DNA of 64,000 nt from Ancylobacter novellus (GTDB taxonomy: Bacteria; Pseudomonadota; Alphaproteobacteria; Rhizobiales; Xanthobacteraceae). Both the position numbers and the translations under genes were made by a program. Below the pieces are notes generated by a model. That model saw nothing but the letters and a program-made list of their open reading frames with translations. It was not told the origin of the DNA and did not search any database. The stretch's first letter is position 1. Each line of letters opens with the position of its first letter. Shown piece by piece: positions 53,344-60,807 of this stretch. The stretch is taken from positions 1 through 64,000 of the forward strand of contig QFQD01000030.1 of assembly GCA_003241485.1 (NCBI GenBank), read 5' to 3'.

Positions 53344-53556
53344 TCAGCGTGAGGCCTGGTTCGCCTCCCAATCCGCCGCGATGATCTCGGCGGCGAGCCG
53401 CACCAAGTCCTCGCGCGAGCCCGACACGCAGTTTCCGCCCCGGCTGATGATCAGCAGGCCGGTCGGTCGGTGCAGCGTCGCACGGGTGTCCGGATCGAGG
53501 GTCGGCAGGCGGACGATGTCGGCCTGCCGAGCACCAGGTGCGTCACCGCCCGTCAT
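53344..53556 (-). CDS. Small hypothetical phage protein
   Basis: A 70-residue protein (start MTGGDAPGARQADIVRLPTL; end EIIAADWEANQASR) without a recognised family. Its ATG overlaps the stop of the holin-like gene, so it belongs to the lysis operon and could be a spanin-like or regulatory component, but it lacks a signal or membrane helix. 110 bp then separate it from the Dam gene. Confidence 0.55.
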   Translation of the reverse strand: MTGGDAPGARQADIVRLPTLDPDTRATLHRPTGLLIISRGGNCVSGSREDLVRLAAEIIAADWEANQASR

Positions 53557-53900
53557 TTGGCGGGCGGCCAGAAGCCGGGCGGCGGGCCGTCGCGCCACAG
53601 CTTGACCCAGCGTATCGTCGCCTCGCACAGCGACATGCCGGTGAGGCCGAGCGCGAAACCCACCATCCCCTCCAGCGAGGCGACGGAGATGTCGGGCGAC
53701 GCCACCCAGCGCGCGGCGATATGCGCGCCCAGCGGCGTGCAGTAGCCCGCCACGGCGGTGCCGACGATGGCGGTGCCGATATGCCGGGTGAGCGAGCCCC
53801 CGGGCTTGGTGAGTGATCGCGCCAGCCCGCCAATGCCGCCGGCGATGAGGTGCGCGAGCTTGAGGCCGAGCAGCGCCGGCTCGGGCGGGATATCAGCCAT
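53553..53900 (-). CDS. Putative holin-like membrane protein
   Basis: A 115-residue protein with two to three hydrophobic helices (LKLAHLIAGGIGGLARSL, IGTAIVGTAVAGYCTPLG, ASLEGMVGFALGLTGMSL) and a short hydrophilic tail. Size, topology and its place two genes after the endolysin fit a holin or holin-associated protein. 10 bp after the preceding gene and overlapping the next start. Confidence 0.6.
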   Translation of the reverse strand: MADIPPEPALLGLKLAHLIAGGIGGLARSLTKPGGSLTRHIGTAIVGTAVAGYCTPLGAHIAARWVASPDISVASLEGMVGFALGLTGMSLCEATIRWVKLWRDGPPPGFWPPAK

Positions 53901-53910
53901 TCCCCGCGAC

Positions 53911-54309
53911 TCACGCCTTGGCCGCGCGGGAAGCCCGCCAGCGCGCGTAGCGGGTGGTGGCGATGCGCCACGCCGGCGGCGCGATGGTGAGCAGCGCGCC
54001 CGCGATCAGCTCGACATCCGACGCCGTCGCATAGCCATTCTTTGCCACCCAAAGGCCGGCCCAGGAGATGGCATACCGCAGCAGCTGCGGCCACAGCGGC
54101 TCCATCGCCTGCGGCGCTGGCATAGCCGCGCGAATGGCCTCGGCGACAGCGGGCGCGTCCGCGGGCCGCAGCGCCACATCGGGCCGCCGCGCCACGCTGT
54201 CGGTTACCCGCTCGACGACGCGGCCGAGGTCGACCTTGCCACTGGGAGCGCCGCCGAGCGCGCCCGAGAGAGCGCCCGTGATGGCGCCAATGATGTTGAT
54301 GGGCAGCAT
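53911..54309 (-). CDS. Putative holin-like protein (Pam3_gp28-like)
   Basis: A 132-residue protein with a small-residue-rich N terminus (IIGAITGALSGALGGAPSG), a middle soluble part, and paired hydrophobic segments (LLRYAISWAGLWVAKNGYAT, LIAGALLTIAPPAW), ending in a basic tail. The C-terminal half resembles phage holin-type proteins of the Pam3_gp28 kind. It follows the endolysin gene by 9 bp. Ribosome site AGGAGG 5-8 bp before the ATG. Confidence 0.6.
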   Translation of the reverse strand: MLPINIIGAITGALSGALGGAPSGKVDLGRVVERVTDSVARRPDVALRPADAPAVAEAIRAAMPAPQAMEPLWPQLLRYAISWAGLWVAKNGYATASDVELIAGALLTIAPPAWRIATTRYARWRASRAAKA

Positions 54310-54318
54310 GCAAACCTC

Positions 54319-55065
54319 CTAGGAGCGGGTGAAGATCGAACGGAGCCAGCGCAAGAACGAAAAAGCCGCCTCAGAGGGCGGCTCGGTGGGCGCGGGATTG
54401 GACGAGGCGGGACTTGGCGGCGGGGCGCTGCTGCCGGTCCAACCCGCAGCGACGAGGGCCGCGACGAAGGCTCGGTGGGCACTCGCCACCTTGGCGTCTG
54501 TGCCATCGACACCGTTGATGATGCGGCGCGGGTTGCTCTTGGCCGGGGCATCGAGGGCGGCCGGGAAGCTGTAATCGGCCAGCTTCCGGCCGGTGAAAAG
54601 GCCCTCTGCCATGCCGACGACTGCGATGTCGGCGCCGATCTTCGGATCCAGCGCGAGCGACGGGTTCACCGTCAGCGGCACGCCGAGGCGTTTCTCGAAC
54701 TTGAGGTAGTTGTCACGGTGCGTGATCTGCACCGGGCCGCGCCCGAACCAGCCATCGCGCCAATAGGGCGTCTTCACCCAGGGCAGCTGACCATTCCTGA
54801 AGGCCGCGTCCAGCCGCGCGATCACCGTCGCATCGGACGGGTTCTTGTCCTTGTGCGAGGCGTACACCGTTTCCTTGATGCCGAGCATGTGGCCGCCGGT
54901 CTCGTGATGGACCTCGGCGAGGGTGTTGGCGAGGTGATGCGGCTCGGCGAGTCCATAGCGATCCGCCGCATCGAGGATGGCGTTCACGCCCTCGACCTGT
55001 TGTTGAGACAGCGCGCCGCCGAATGGGCGCGCCCGCACGCGGTCGAAGAAGACCGAGCGATCCAT
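54319..55065 (-). CDS. Phage endolysin, GH19 chitinase-like lysozyme
   Basis: A 248-residue muralytic enzyme. Residues about 1-195 are a lysozyme/chitinase class I fold: LANTLAEVHHETGGHM with the catalytic Glu region, GWFGRGPVQITHRDNYLKFE, and NGVDG. A Pro/Ser linker (SAPPPSPASSNPAPTEPP) and short tail follow. It releases phage by cutting peptidoglycan; no signal peptide, so a holin is needed. The last codons contain a terminator-like hairpin (54360-54383). Confidence 0.9.
   Translation of the reverse strand: MDRSVFFDRVRARPFGGALSQQQVEGVNAILDAADRYGLAEPHHLANTLAEVHHETGGHMLGIKETVYASHKDKNPSDATVIARLDAAFRNGQLPWVKTPYWRDGWFGRGPVQITHRDNYLKFEKRLGVPLTVNPSLALDPKIGADIAVVGMAEGLFTGRKLADYSFPAALDAPAKSNPRRIINGVDGTDAKVASAHRAFVAALVAAGWTGSSAPPPSPASSNPAPTEPPSEAAFSFLRWLRSIFTRS
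54360..54383 (-). terminator. Terminator-like hairpin within the 3' end of the endolysin gene
   Basis: AGCCGCC (54364-54370) and GGCGGCT (54377-54383) form an exact 7-bp stem; on the minus strand it is followed by TTTTTCG. It lies about 40 bp before the stop codon, so it could attenuate expression of the holin-like genes beyond. Confidence 0.45.
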
Positions 55066-55101
55066 AGTATTCTCCAGATTGTCAGGGGATGGAGGGCGGC
55101 G

Positions 55102-55218
55102 ATGACGCCAGATCAGGCGTGGTGGTTGGGCTTCGGCGGCGTGTTTTTGGTCGTCGCCGCCGGCGTCGCGTGGCTCAAATGGCGTCTATGGTCCATTCAG
55201 CGGGGAGATCGGGAATGA
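55102..55218 (+). CDS. Possible 38-residue membrane protein on the opposite strand
   Basis: GGAGGG lies 5 bp before the ATG, and the product starts MTPDQAWWLGFGGVFLVVAA, continues with a hydrophobic helix, and ends in a basic tail. It overlaps the 3' end of the minus-strand gene at 55175-55462 by 44 bp and lies opposite the endolysin leader. It would be the only plus-strand gene in this part of the prophage; single-helix proteins of this type act in lysis or superinfection control. Tentative. Confidence 0.4.
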   Translation: MTPDQAWWLGFGGVFLVVAAGVAWLKWRLWSIQRGDRE

Positions 55219-55462
55219 GCGCGGCGCGCTCCGCCTCGCTCAAGAGCCCGTCATAGTCCTCTTGCGAGATGCCGAGCCCGGCCCCCTCGGGCGTCTCGGG
55301 GATGACCAGCGCCGTACGCCCGTCGCTCGGGTGGTGAAGGCTTGACCACAGCGCAACGGTGACGGCGCCGGTGTCGGGCTCATCGTCCGGCCGCAGCGGC
55401 GCATAGGCATTGCGGGAGCGGGTGCGCGCGGCGGTGCGGGTCGGGAAAATCAGATAGCTCAT
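55175..55462 (-). CDS. Small phage tail-associated hypothetical protein
   Basis: A 95-residue soluble protein (start MSYLIFPTRTAARTRSRNAY; end LIPDLPAEWTIDAI) with no named family. Its ATG overlaps the stop of the fibre-like gene before it (ATGA), a position often used by fibre assembly or capping proteins. Confidence 0.6.
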   Translation of the reverse strand: MSYLIFPTRTAARTRSRNAYAPLRPDDEPDTGAVTVALWSSLHHPSDGRTALVIPETPEGAGLGISQEDYDGLLSEAERAALIPDLPAEWTIDAI

Positions 55463-56295
55463 GGGATGACGATCCCCCGAGGAGCGCCAATCGCGCGCTG
55501 GATATTGATGATGTCCGCCGTGGCCAGCGCGCCGCCCATGATGATGAGTTCGGGCATATATCCGTTGAGCACGCGCGCCGGGATCAGCGGATTGTAGCCC
55601 TGGTGGATCAGCGACGTGAGCGCGTCCGTCCCTGCGTTGAGCGCGCCGCTCGCCACGCCATTGACCACGGCGCGCGACGCCGCGCCGTTGAAGACGAAAC
55701 CGAACAGCTGCGGAGTGCCGACCGTGAAACCGGCTGGAATGACCTGTGCACCCGCCTGCACGCGCACCTGCGAGCCGGGCGCGTAGATGTAGCTCGACCC
55801 GGTCCCGTCGCGCCCGAGCAGGGTATGCTCGCTGGAGGGCGCCGCGCCCGCGGCCATCCACGTCATGATGACCGTGAATGGCTGCGCCATCGCCAGCCCG
55901 GAGGCGGCATAACCCATGCCGCTCGCCAGCCCGTAGCGGTCGGCCGGCAGGCCGCCGAGCAGATCCAGCACCCCACCAGAGGCGATACGCGGCTGCGCCG
56001 CGGCGGTCGACTGCGTGGAGTGCCGGCCGAACGGGCTCTGATCATAGATCGTCACGCCCCATGCGCTCGTGCCCGCAATCTTGCTGTCGAGGTCCGCGCG
56101 GTCGATCCGGTTACCTGCCCAGCCGATGTCGTGCATCACGCCGCTCGCCAGACGGATGCGCTTGCAAGGGCCGTCATTGGCCGAGCGTAGCTTGATCGCG
56201 TCGCTGCGCGCGAGGCGCACATCGGAATAGCCGTCGAGCGGTGCACGGCGCGAATTGCGCAGCGCACCGAGGGCCACACCCGCCATCATCGTCAT
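55459..56295 (-). CDS. Tail fibre-like protein with arabinofuranosidase/LamG-type fold
   Basis: A 278-residue protein. A segment around YDQSPFGRHSTQSTAAAQPR recalls the alpha-L-arabinofuranosidase B/concanavalin-like modules found in phage receptor-binding proteins, and the rest is beta-rich. It probably contacts surface glycans. ATG 56295 overlaps the stop of the upstream gene; an upstream in-frame start exists. Confidence 0.65.
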   Translation of the reverse strand: MTMMAGVALGALRNSRRAPLDGYSDVRLARSDAIKLRSANDGPCKRIRLASGVMHDIGWAGNRIDRADLDSKIAGTSAWGVTIYDQSPFGRHSTQSTAAAQPRIASGGVLDLLGGLPADRYGLASGMGYAASGLAMAQPFTVIMTWMAAGAAPSSEHTLLGRDGTGSSYIYAPGSQVRVQAGAQVIPAGFTVGTPQLFGFVFNGAASRAVVNGVASGALNAGTDALTSLIHQGYNPLIPARVLNGYMPELIIMGGALATADIINIQRAIGAPRGIVIP

Positions 56296-57329
56296 GTCAG
56301 CACGCCCTCGATCAGCCACACGCCGGCGCTGTCGACGGAAAGGGTGACGGTCGTCCACTGGCCGGAGATGCCGGCCGTCACCGCGCTGTCCGGCTTGATC
56401 GCGGAGCCGACCTCCGCCATCCAGGTGACAGGTCCGGCGGTCCTACGGAGTGGCACCCACCAGCCCGGCACGGCCGCGATGGCGGCCGGCAGGGTCAGGA
56501 CACACCCGGCCGCATTGGTAAACCGCAGCACACGCCCGATATCGTCGAGCAGCAGCGTGTAGGTCGCCGCCGCGATCGTCTTGGGGGCCGCGACGATCTT
56601 GTTGTAATAGGCCTCGACCGCGGCCTTATCGGTGCCAACCGCAGCCCGGTCCTGCCCTGTCGCGACGCGGTCCTCTCCGGTAGCCACCCGGTCCTGCGCG
56701 GTCATCTCCGCCGCACCGACCGCCGTTCCCGCCGCGCCGGTCGCGATTCCGGCAGCGGTGCCGGCCGCCGCCGCGCTGGCCGCCGCTGCCGCCCGATCCG
56801 CCGCCGCACCGGTGCCATTGAGCAGCACCTCCCAATCGGCGCCCACGCCGGGCTCATCATCCGTCTCCACCAGCGTGAGCCAGGTCGAGCCGTTGTGCGA
56901 GGTGGAGGATTTCGCGGGATAGGTGCCGGGCGCCCATGGGCCGCGATGCACCCATGGCGGCGGGCCTTGCAGCACCGGGCCGAGCACCACCAGCTGCGTC
57001 GCACCCTTGTACTTGCCGGCGCCAAGCACCTCGATCGTGCAGCTGCCGATTTTCTCCCGCCGCCCCTCAATGTGCCGGAACACGTCGCCTGCGGTGTTCT
57101 GGCCGAGCGGCAGGCTCTCGATCATCTCCGGCGAGGGGTAGAAGCGCAGCAGGTTGCTGCCGACGAGGTCGAGGCCATCCTCGGTCGAGAGGAAGAATGT
57201 CACCGGCGCCGCGCCGATCGGCTGGCCGGCGATCTCCAGATCGATAACCGAGCCGTCAAACACGGCGCCCGGGATCTCCAGCACCACTTCGGGCGCGATC
57301 TCGCCGCGATAGAGCGTCACAACCGACAT
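56292..57329 (-). CDS. Phage tail fibre / baseplate-linked protein
   Basis: A 345-residue protein. Beta-rich N terminus (VVTLYRGEIAPEVVLEIPGA). A carbohydrate-binding-like STSHNGSTWLTLVETDDEPG follows near residue 145. The middle is Ala-rich with repeated DRVATG/DRAAVG units (about 180-230), probably a trimeric coiled stem, and the C terminus is beta-rich. ATG 57329 has AGGAG 5 bp before; the GTG two codons upstream does not. Confidence 0.65.
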   Translation of the reverse strand: MSVVTLYRGEIAPEVVLEIPGAVFDGSVIDLEIAGQPIGAAPVTFFLSTEDGLDLVGSNLLRFYPSPEMIESLPLGQNTAGDVFRHIEGRREKIGSCTIEVLGAGKYKGATQLVVLGPVLQGPPPWVHRGPWAPGTYPAKSSTSHNGSTWLTLVETDDEPGVGADWEVLLNGTGAAADRAAAAASAAAAGTAAGIATGAAGTAVGAAEMTAQDRVATGEDRVATGQDRAAVGTDKAAVEAYYNKIVAAPKTIAAATYTLLLDDIGRVLRFTNAAGCVLTLPAAIAAVPGWWVPLRRTAGPVTWMAEVGSAIKPDSAVTAGISGQWTTVTLSVDSAGVWLIEGVLT

Positions 57330-57345
57330 AACCACTCCTGCAAAT

Positions 57346-57368
57346 GAAAAAGCCGCCCGGAGGCGGCT
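57346..57368 (-). terminator. Rho-independent terminator
   Basis: AGCCGCC / GGCGGCT exact 7-bp stem with a 4-nt loop and a U-run (minus strand TTTTTC). It lies 24 bp after the stop of the 57393-57806 gene and before the next ribosome site, so it splits the tail-fibre genes into two transcripts. Confidence 0.7.
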
Positions 57369-57392
57369 GCGAAGCGCGATGGTGAGGGCGGC

Positions 57393-57806
57393 TTATTCCG
57401 GCCACGCGAAGGGACAGGCGAGGTCGATCTCGGCGAGGAAGGCCTCGACACCCGGCGCCTCTCGGGTGCCGGCCAGCACCGCCGCCATCTCGGCAAGCGC
57501 GTAGCTCCACACCGCATCGCGCCAGTCGCGCAGCAACAGCGCTTCGGCCGCCCAGGCGGGCACGGTGGAGGTCACATAGCTCACCGCAGAGGCCAGGCTG
57601 TCATAGCCGCGCTCACGCGCCTTCGCGTCGAGCATGGCCTGTATTTCGAGGCGCATCTGTTCTTCCAGCGGCAGCGCTGGCGCACCAGCCGGGGCATCGA
57701 CGGGCACCACCTTGGTCGGCGGCGCCGCGCCGAAAGCCTGATAGTGGCGCGGATATCCCTTCCGCCCGACGCGGTCGATGTCGATCACGGTCTCTGTCGC
57801 GCTCAT
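57393..57806 (-). CDS. Phage hypothetical protein (fibre assembly-like)
   Basis: A 137-residue protein with a Pro/Ala-rich N terminus and a helical C-terminal half (RERGYDSLASAVSYVTSTVP, LLLRDWRDAVWSYALAEMAA). The latter stretch recurs in small proteins encoded beside tail-fibre genes of many prophages, perhaps chaperones. Overlaps the stop of the large fibre gene by 4 bp. Confidence 0.6.
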   Translation of the reverse strand: MSATETVIDIDRVGRKGYPRHYQAFGAAPPTKVVPVDAPAGAPALPLEEQMRLEIQAMLDAKARERGYDSLASAVSYVTSTVPAWAAEALLLRDWRDAVWSYALAEMAAVLAGTREAPGVEAFLAEIDLACPFAWPE

Positions 57807-59389
57807 TCGGGCTTCTCCTGTTCGCAGATGAACTTGCCGTCGCTGTCGGTGTTGGGGTCGTCTCCGGAGCGCACATAGGCGTCATTGCGCCGGGCCGTCA
57901 CTTCCCAGGCGACGAGATCGGTGCAGGCATCATCCTCGCAGATGATCTCGAACACCCCGCCTGTGATTGCGCCGGGCCGCAGGCGGGCAAAGCCCTCCTG
58001 ATTTTGCAGCCCCGCCAGCCAGGCATCGGCATTGAGCGCGGCGAAGGTGCCGGCGCTCATACCCGCCACGGTGTCGATATCCACGGTCGCCCGGCCATCC
58101 ACCAGTCGCACGAGGCCGCGATAGCGGTTCTGGTATTCCGGGGCTTCCACGAAGCCGTGCGCCAGATCCTTATTGTACGGGTCGAGCGGATGGTCGATCA
58201 GGAAGGTGCCGGAGGCCTTGGACAGCGAGCCGGAGATAGCGGTGTTGCCGCCGCTGTCCATGACAAGAGAACCAACCTGAGCTCCATTGACCGAGAGGAT
58301 GGCGGCCCGGATGGCAACACCGATCTGGTTCTGGCAGTAGAACTGGGCGAACTGGCTTCCTACACCCGAGGTGTCAGACCTGAAGACACCACCCGAGATG
58401 GTGCCGCTCACCGGAGCGGTGTTATTCCCGATGAACGCCCCCTGCGTTACGAAGTTGCCCGTCATCGCGTTGTCGCCCGCGCGATTGACCGGCGTGTAGC
58501 CCAGGGCCGCCTGCGCGCCGAGTGCAGTGCGGGCCGCGGCGGCGTCTGCCGCGGTGCGGATACCCGCCATAAAGGTCGAGAAGCCCATCGCCGCCAGCAA
58601 GGCCGCGGCGTCCGCCACTCCCCGCAGGCCCCGCATGAAGGTGGAAAAGCCGAGGCCGGTAAGGGCCGCCACCGCATCCGCAGATCCCCGAATGCCCGCC
58701 ATGAAGGACGAGAAGCCGAGAGTGGTCAGTGCGGCCGGGGCATCCGCCGCCGGCATGAGCGTCTGGAAATAGGCGCTGGCGATCGCGCTTTTGATCTGCA
58801 CCGCCGACACCGCCCCCGTCTGCCCCACAACCGAGGCCACGCCGTTGGTCGGCAACCAAGCCGCGCCGTCGAAGGCGTAGAGCGCATTGGCACCAGCACT
58901 ATAGGCATGCCACCCGCCCTCGGGCACGGCGAACAGCCAGGCCGTGCCACCCCACACCGCCACATTGTTCGCGCGACCCGCCCATGCGCCCGTTGGCGCG
59001 GTGCCGACCACATAGCTGTCACTCTCGGCCGGCGCGCCGGGCGGTGCGTTCGTGCCGAGGCTCACCACCTGATAGTACGGCACATTCGCCGTGAGCAGCC
59101 GCAGCTGCGCAACCAGTTCGCGTACCTGCGTCGCCATATAGGCGCTCTCGTAACGCAGGGGCGAATCGTAGCGCACGAGATAGTCCGCCGCCGCTTTGGC
59201 GCCACCTGGCCAGGGCGAGATGACGAGATGGCTATCGTCCGTCACCTCCAGCACGCTCACCCGGACACCCTCGCACTCAAAGGTATCGAGCGGCACCAGC
59301 ACCTCAGTCCATAATGTGCCGACACCAGTCACGACGGTGCCGTTCGCCGCCACGCTGATGGTGCCGGCGTTGTACATGCGATCGGGCAT
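57803..59389 (-). CDS. Phage tail fibre protein with three 22-residue repeats
   Basis: A 528-residue protein. N-terminal beta region (VVTGVGTLWTEVLVPLDTFE), a DUF2793-like module around WAGRANNVAVWGGTAWLFAV, then three exact-length 22-residue repeats at about residues 219-284 (unit AALTxLGFSTFMxGIRxxAD). A GALGYTPVNRAGDNAMTG-type fibre motif follows and then a C-terminal domain that includes an acidic ECEDD-like CDDACTD. It probably forms the trimeric side fibre. Confidence 0.75.
   Translation of the reverse strand: MPDRMYNAGTISVAANGTVVTGVGTLWTEVLVPLDTFECEGVRVSVLEVTDDSHLVISPWPGGAKAAADYLVRYDSPLRYESAYMATQVRELVAQLRLLTANVPYYQVVSLGTNAPPGAPAESDSYVVGTAPTGAWAGRANNVAVWGGTAWLFAVPEGGWHAYSAGANALYAFDGAAWLPTNGVASVVGQTGAVSAVQIKSAIASAYFQTLMPAADAPAALTTLGFSSFMAGIRGSADAVAALTGLGFSTFMRGLRGVADAAALLAAMGFSTFMAGIRTAADAAAARTALGAQAALGYTPVNRAGDNAMTGNFVTQGAFIGNNTAPVSGTISGGVFRSDTSGVGSQFAQFYCQNQIGVAIRAAILSVNGAQVGSLVMDSGGNTAISGSLSKASGTFLIDHPLDPYNKDLAHGFVEAPEYQNRYRGLVRLVDGRATVDIDTVAGMSAGTFAALNADAWLAGLQNQEGFARLRPGAITGGVFEIICEDDACTDLVAWEVTARRNDAYVRSGDDPNTDSDGKFICEQEKPE
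58538..58735 (-). repeat. Three tandem 66-bp coding repeats in the tail fibre
   Basis: Units 58670-58735, 58604-58669 and 58538-58603 encode 22 residues each with the core LGFSTFM. Repeat number can change by recombination and would alter fibre length. Confidence 0.8.
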
Positions 59390-59396
59390 GGGAACC

Positions 59397-60806
59397 TCAG
59401 AAGTCCGAAATGTTCATGGTAGAGACGTAGCCAAAATAAGAGGCTGGAAAGGCCGCGTTGCGATACCAGCGGTATCGCGTTCGGTCATAGATCGAGCCAT
59501 AGAAGAACGGGCCGTAGTATGGGCCGTTAACACTTGGATTGCTGTCGGCAATGTCTTGCATCATCACCTGACCCATGCCGCACCACCACCCGCTATAATC
59601 GAGATTGTCACTCACGATCATGAAGGCGAACGGCGGCCCGGCACCTAATGGCGCTGGCGTGGGCAGATCGTAGAAGTTGCTCGCCGCAGCGGTCGCGATG
59701 GTCCCGAAGCCGGAAAACCGGGGCGTCAGGCGGTCGGAACGGTAGAGGAAGTCATTCGGCCCGGCCGATCCATAGGTGACGTTGTGCTTGGTGACCGCGA
59801 GCTTATCGTTCTTTGCCCACCACACCCGGTCGAGACCGGAAATGGTGTCGACGCCAAACTGATAGGTCGGGTCGCTGCCCACCACGGCGAATTTGATACC
59901 CGAGCCGCCGCCGGCCGAGCTGGTGAGCAGCAGCTGCGACGGTGAGAGCCAGAAAATGCTGCACTGATGGCGCGGCTCGCCGCCCAACCCGACATCGACC
60001 GCGAAGGCCATCACGGGCGGATAATGCGGGTAGGAACCGCGAAGGTTGACGATGGCCGCCGTTCGCACCGGCGCGATGCCGGCGAGGGGAAACGGGTCGC
60101 CGCTCGCCAGATCATTCGGCGCGAGAGCGCCCCCACCGGAATAAATGGACGGATAGGCTATGCCTGTCTCCGCCACCTGAAAATGGTTGCGGCGGCTGGT
60201 CATCACCATGTCGTCGAGGCTGCATGTCTCCGCGTCGAAGCCGAGGCGCGAGATGTAAATCCCCGGCCCATAAAGCGGGTGCTTACCCAGCACGATGCTG
60301 TTGCCGCCAGGTGCCTCCGCCGCCGTCGGATTGGTGCCGAAGACGAAATAGACATAGTCGACATCGTTGCGCGCCGGCGAGAACAGTATTTCGTCATTGC
60401 GCAGGTTCACCGCGCACACGCCATAGCCACGCGCATAGGTCTTGGTTTCGCCGGGCCCGGAGAGCGACGTTCCCGCCGCAACGAAATTCAGCGTGCCGCC
60501 GCCATTGCGCATCCATGCGAGCGTCGGCCGGAACGGACCATTGGCCCCGGCGAAGGGCAGTACTTTGACTTGCCGGGCGCCGTTTCGCGCGCCCGGCACT
60601 CCCACGGTGCCATAGGTGATGGCGCGCCCGCCCAGCGACCCGCCATAGGAAATCCCGTTATGGATGACCTTCAGGGTGTTCGGCCAGGTGCTGTCATAGG
60701 TCAGCACCCGCTCATCGAGGGCCGGATTCTCGGGATCATATCCGGCAAGACAGGTGCGCAGGCGCACCCCGCCGCCCATGCGGACAAAGCCAGTATTGTC
60801 CGCCAT
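59397..60806 (-). CDS. Phage tail / virion hypothetical protein
   Basis: A 469-residue beta-rich protein without a named family (start MADNTGFVRMGGGVRLRTCL; end AFPASYFGYVSTMNISDF). Rich in Gly, Asn and Tyr, as in receptor-binding or fibre proteins. It lies 2 bp after the tail-tip gene stop and 7 bp before the fibre start, so it is a structural tail gene. AT content is somewhat higher than its neighbours. Confidence 0.65.
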   Translation of the reverse strand: MADNTGFVRMGGGVRLRTCLAGYDPENPALDERVLTYDSTWPNTLKVIHNGISYGGSLGGRAITYGTVGVPGARNGARQVKVLPFAGANGPFRPTLAWMRNGGGTLNFVAAGTSLSGPGETKTYARGYGVCAVNLRNDEILFSPARNDVDYVYFVFGTNPTAAEAPGGNSIVLGKHPLYGPGIYISRLGFDAETCSLDDMVMTSRRNHFQVAETGIAYPSIYSGGGALAPNDLASGDPFPLAGIAPVRTAAIVNLRGSYPHYPPVMAFAVDVGLGGEPRHQCSIFWLSPSQLLLTSSAGGGSGIKFAVVGSDPTYQFGVDTISGLDRVWWAKNDKLAVTKHNVTYGSAGPNDFLYRSDRLTPRFSGFGTIATAAASNFYDLPTPAPLGAGPPFAFMIVSDNLDYSGWWCGMGQVMMQDIADSNPSVNGPYYGPFFYGSIYDRTRYRWYRNAAFPASYFGYVSTMNISDF

Positions 60807-60807
60807 G

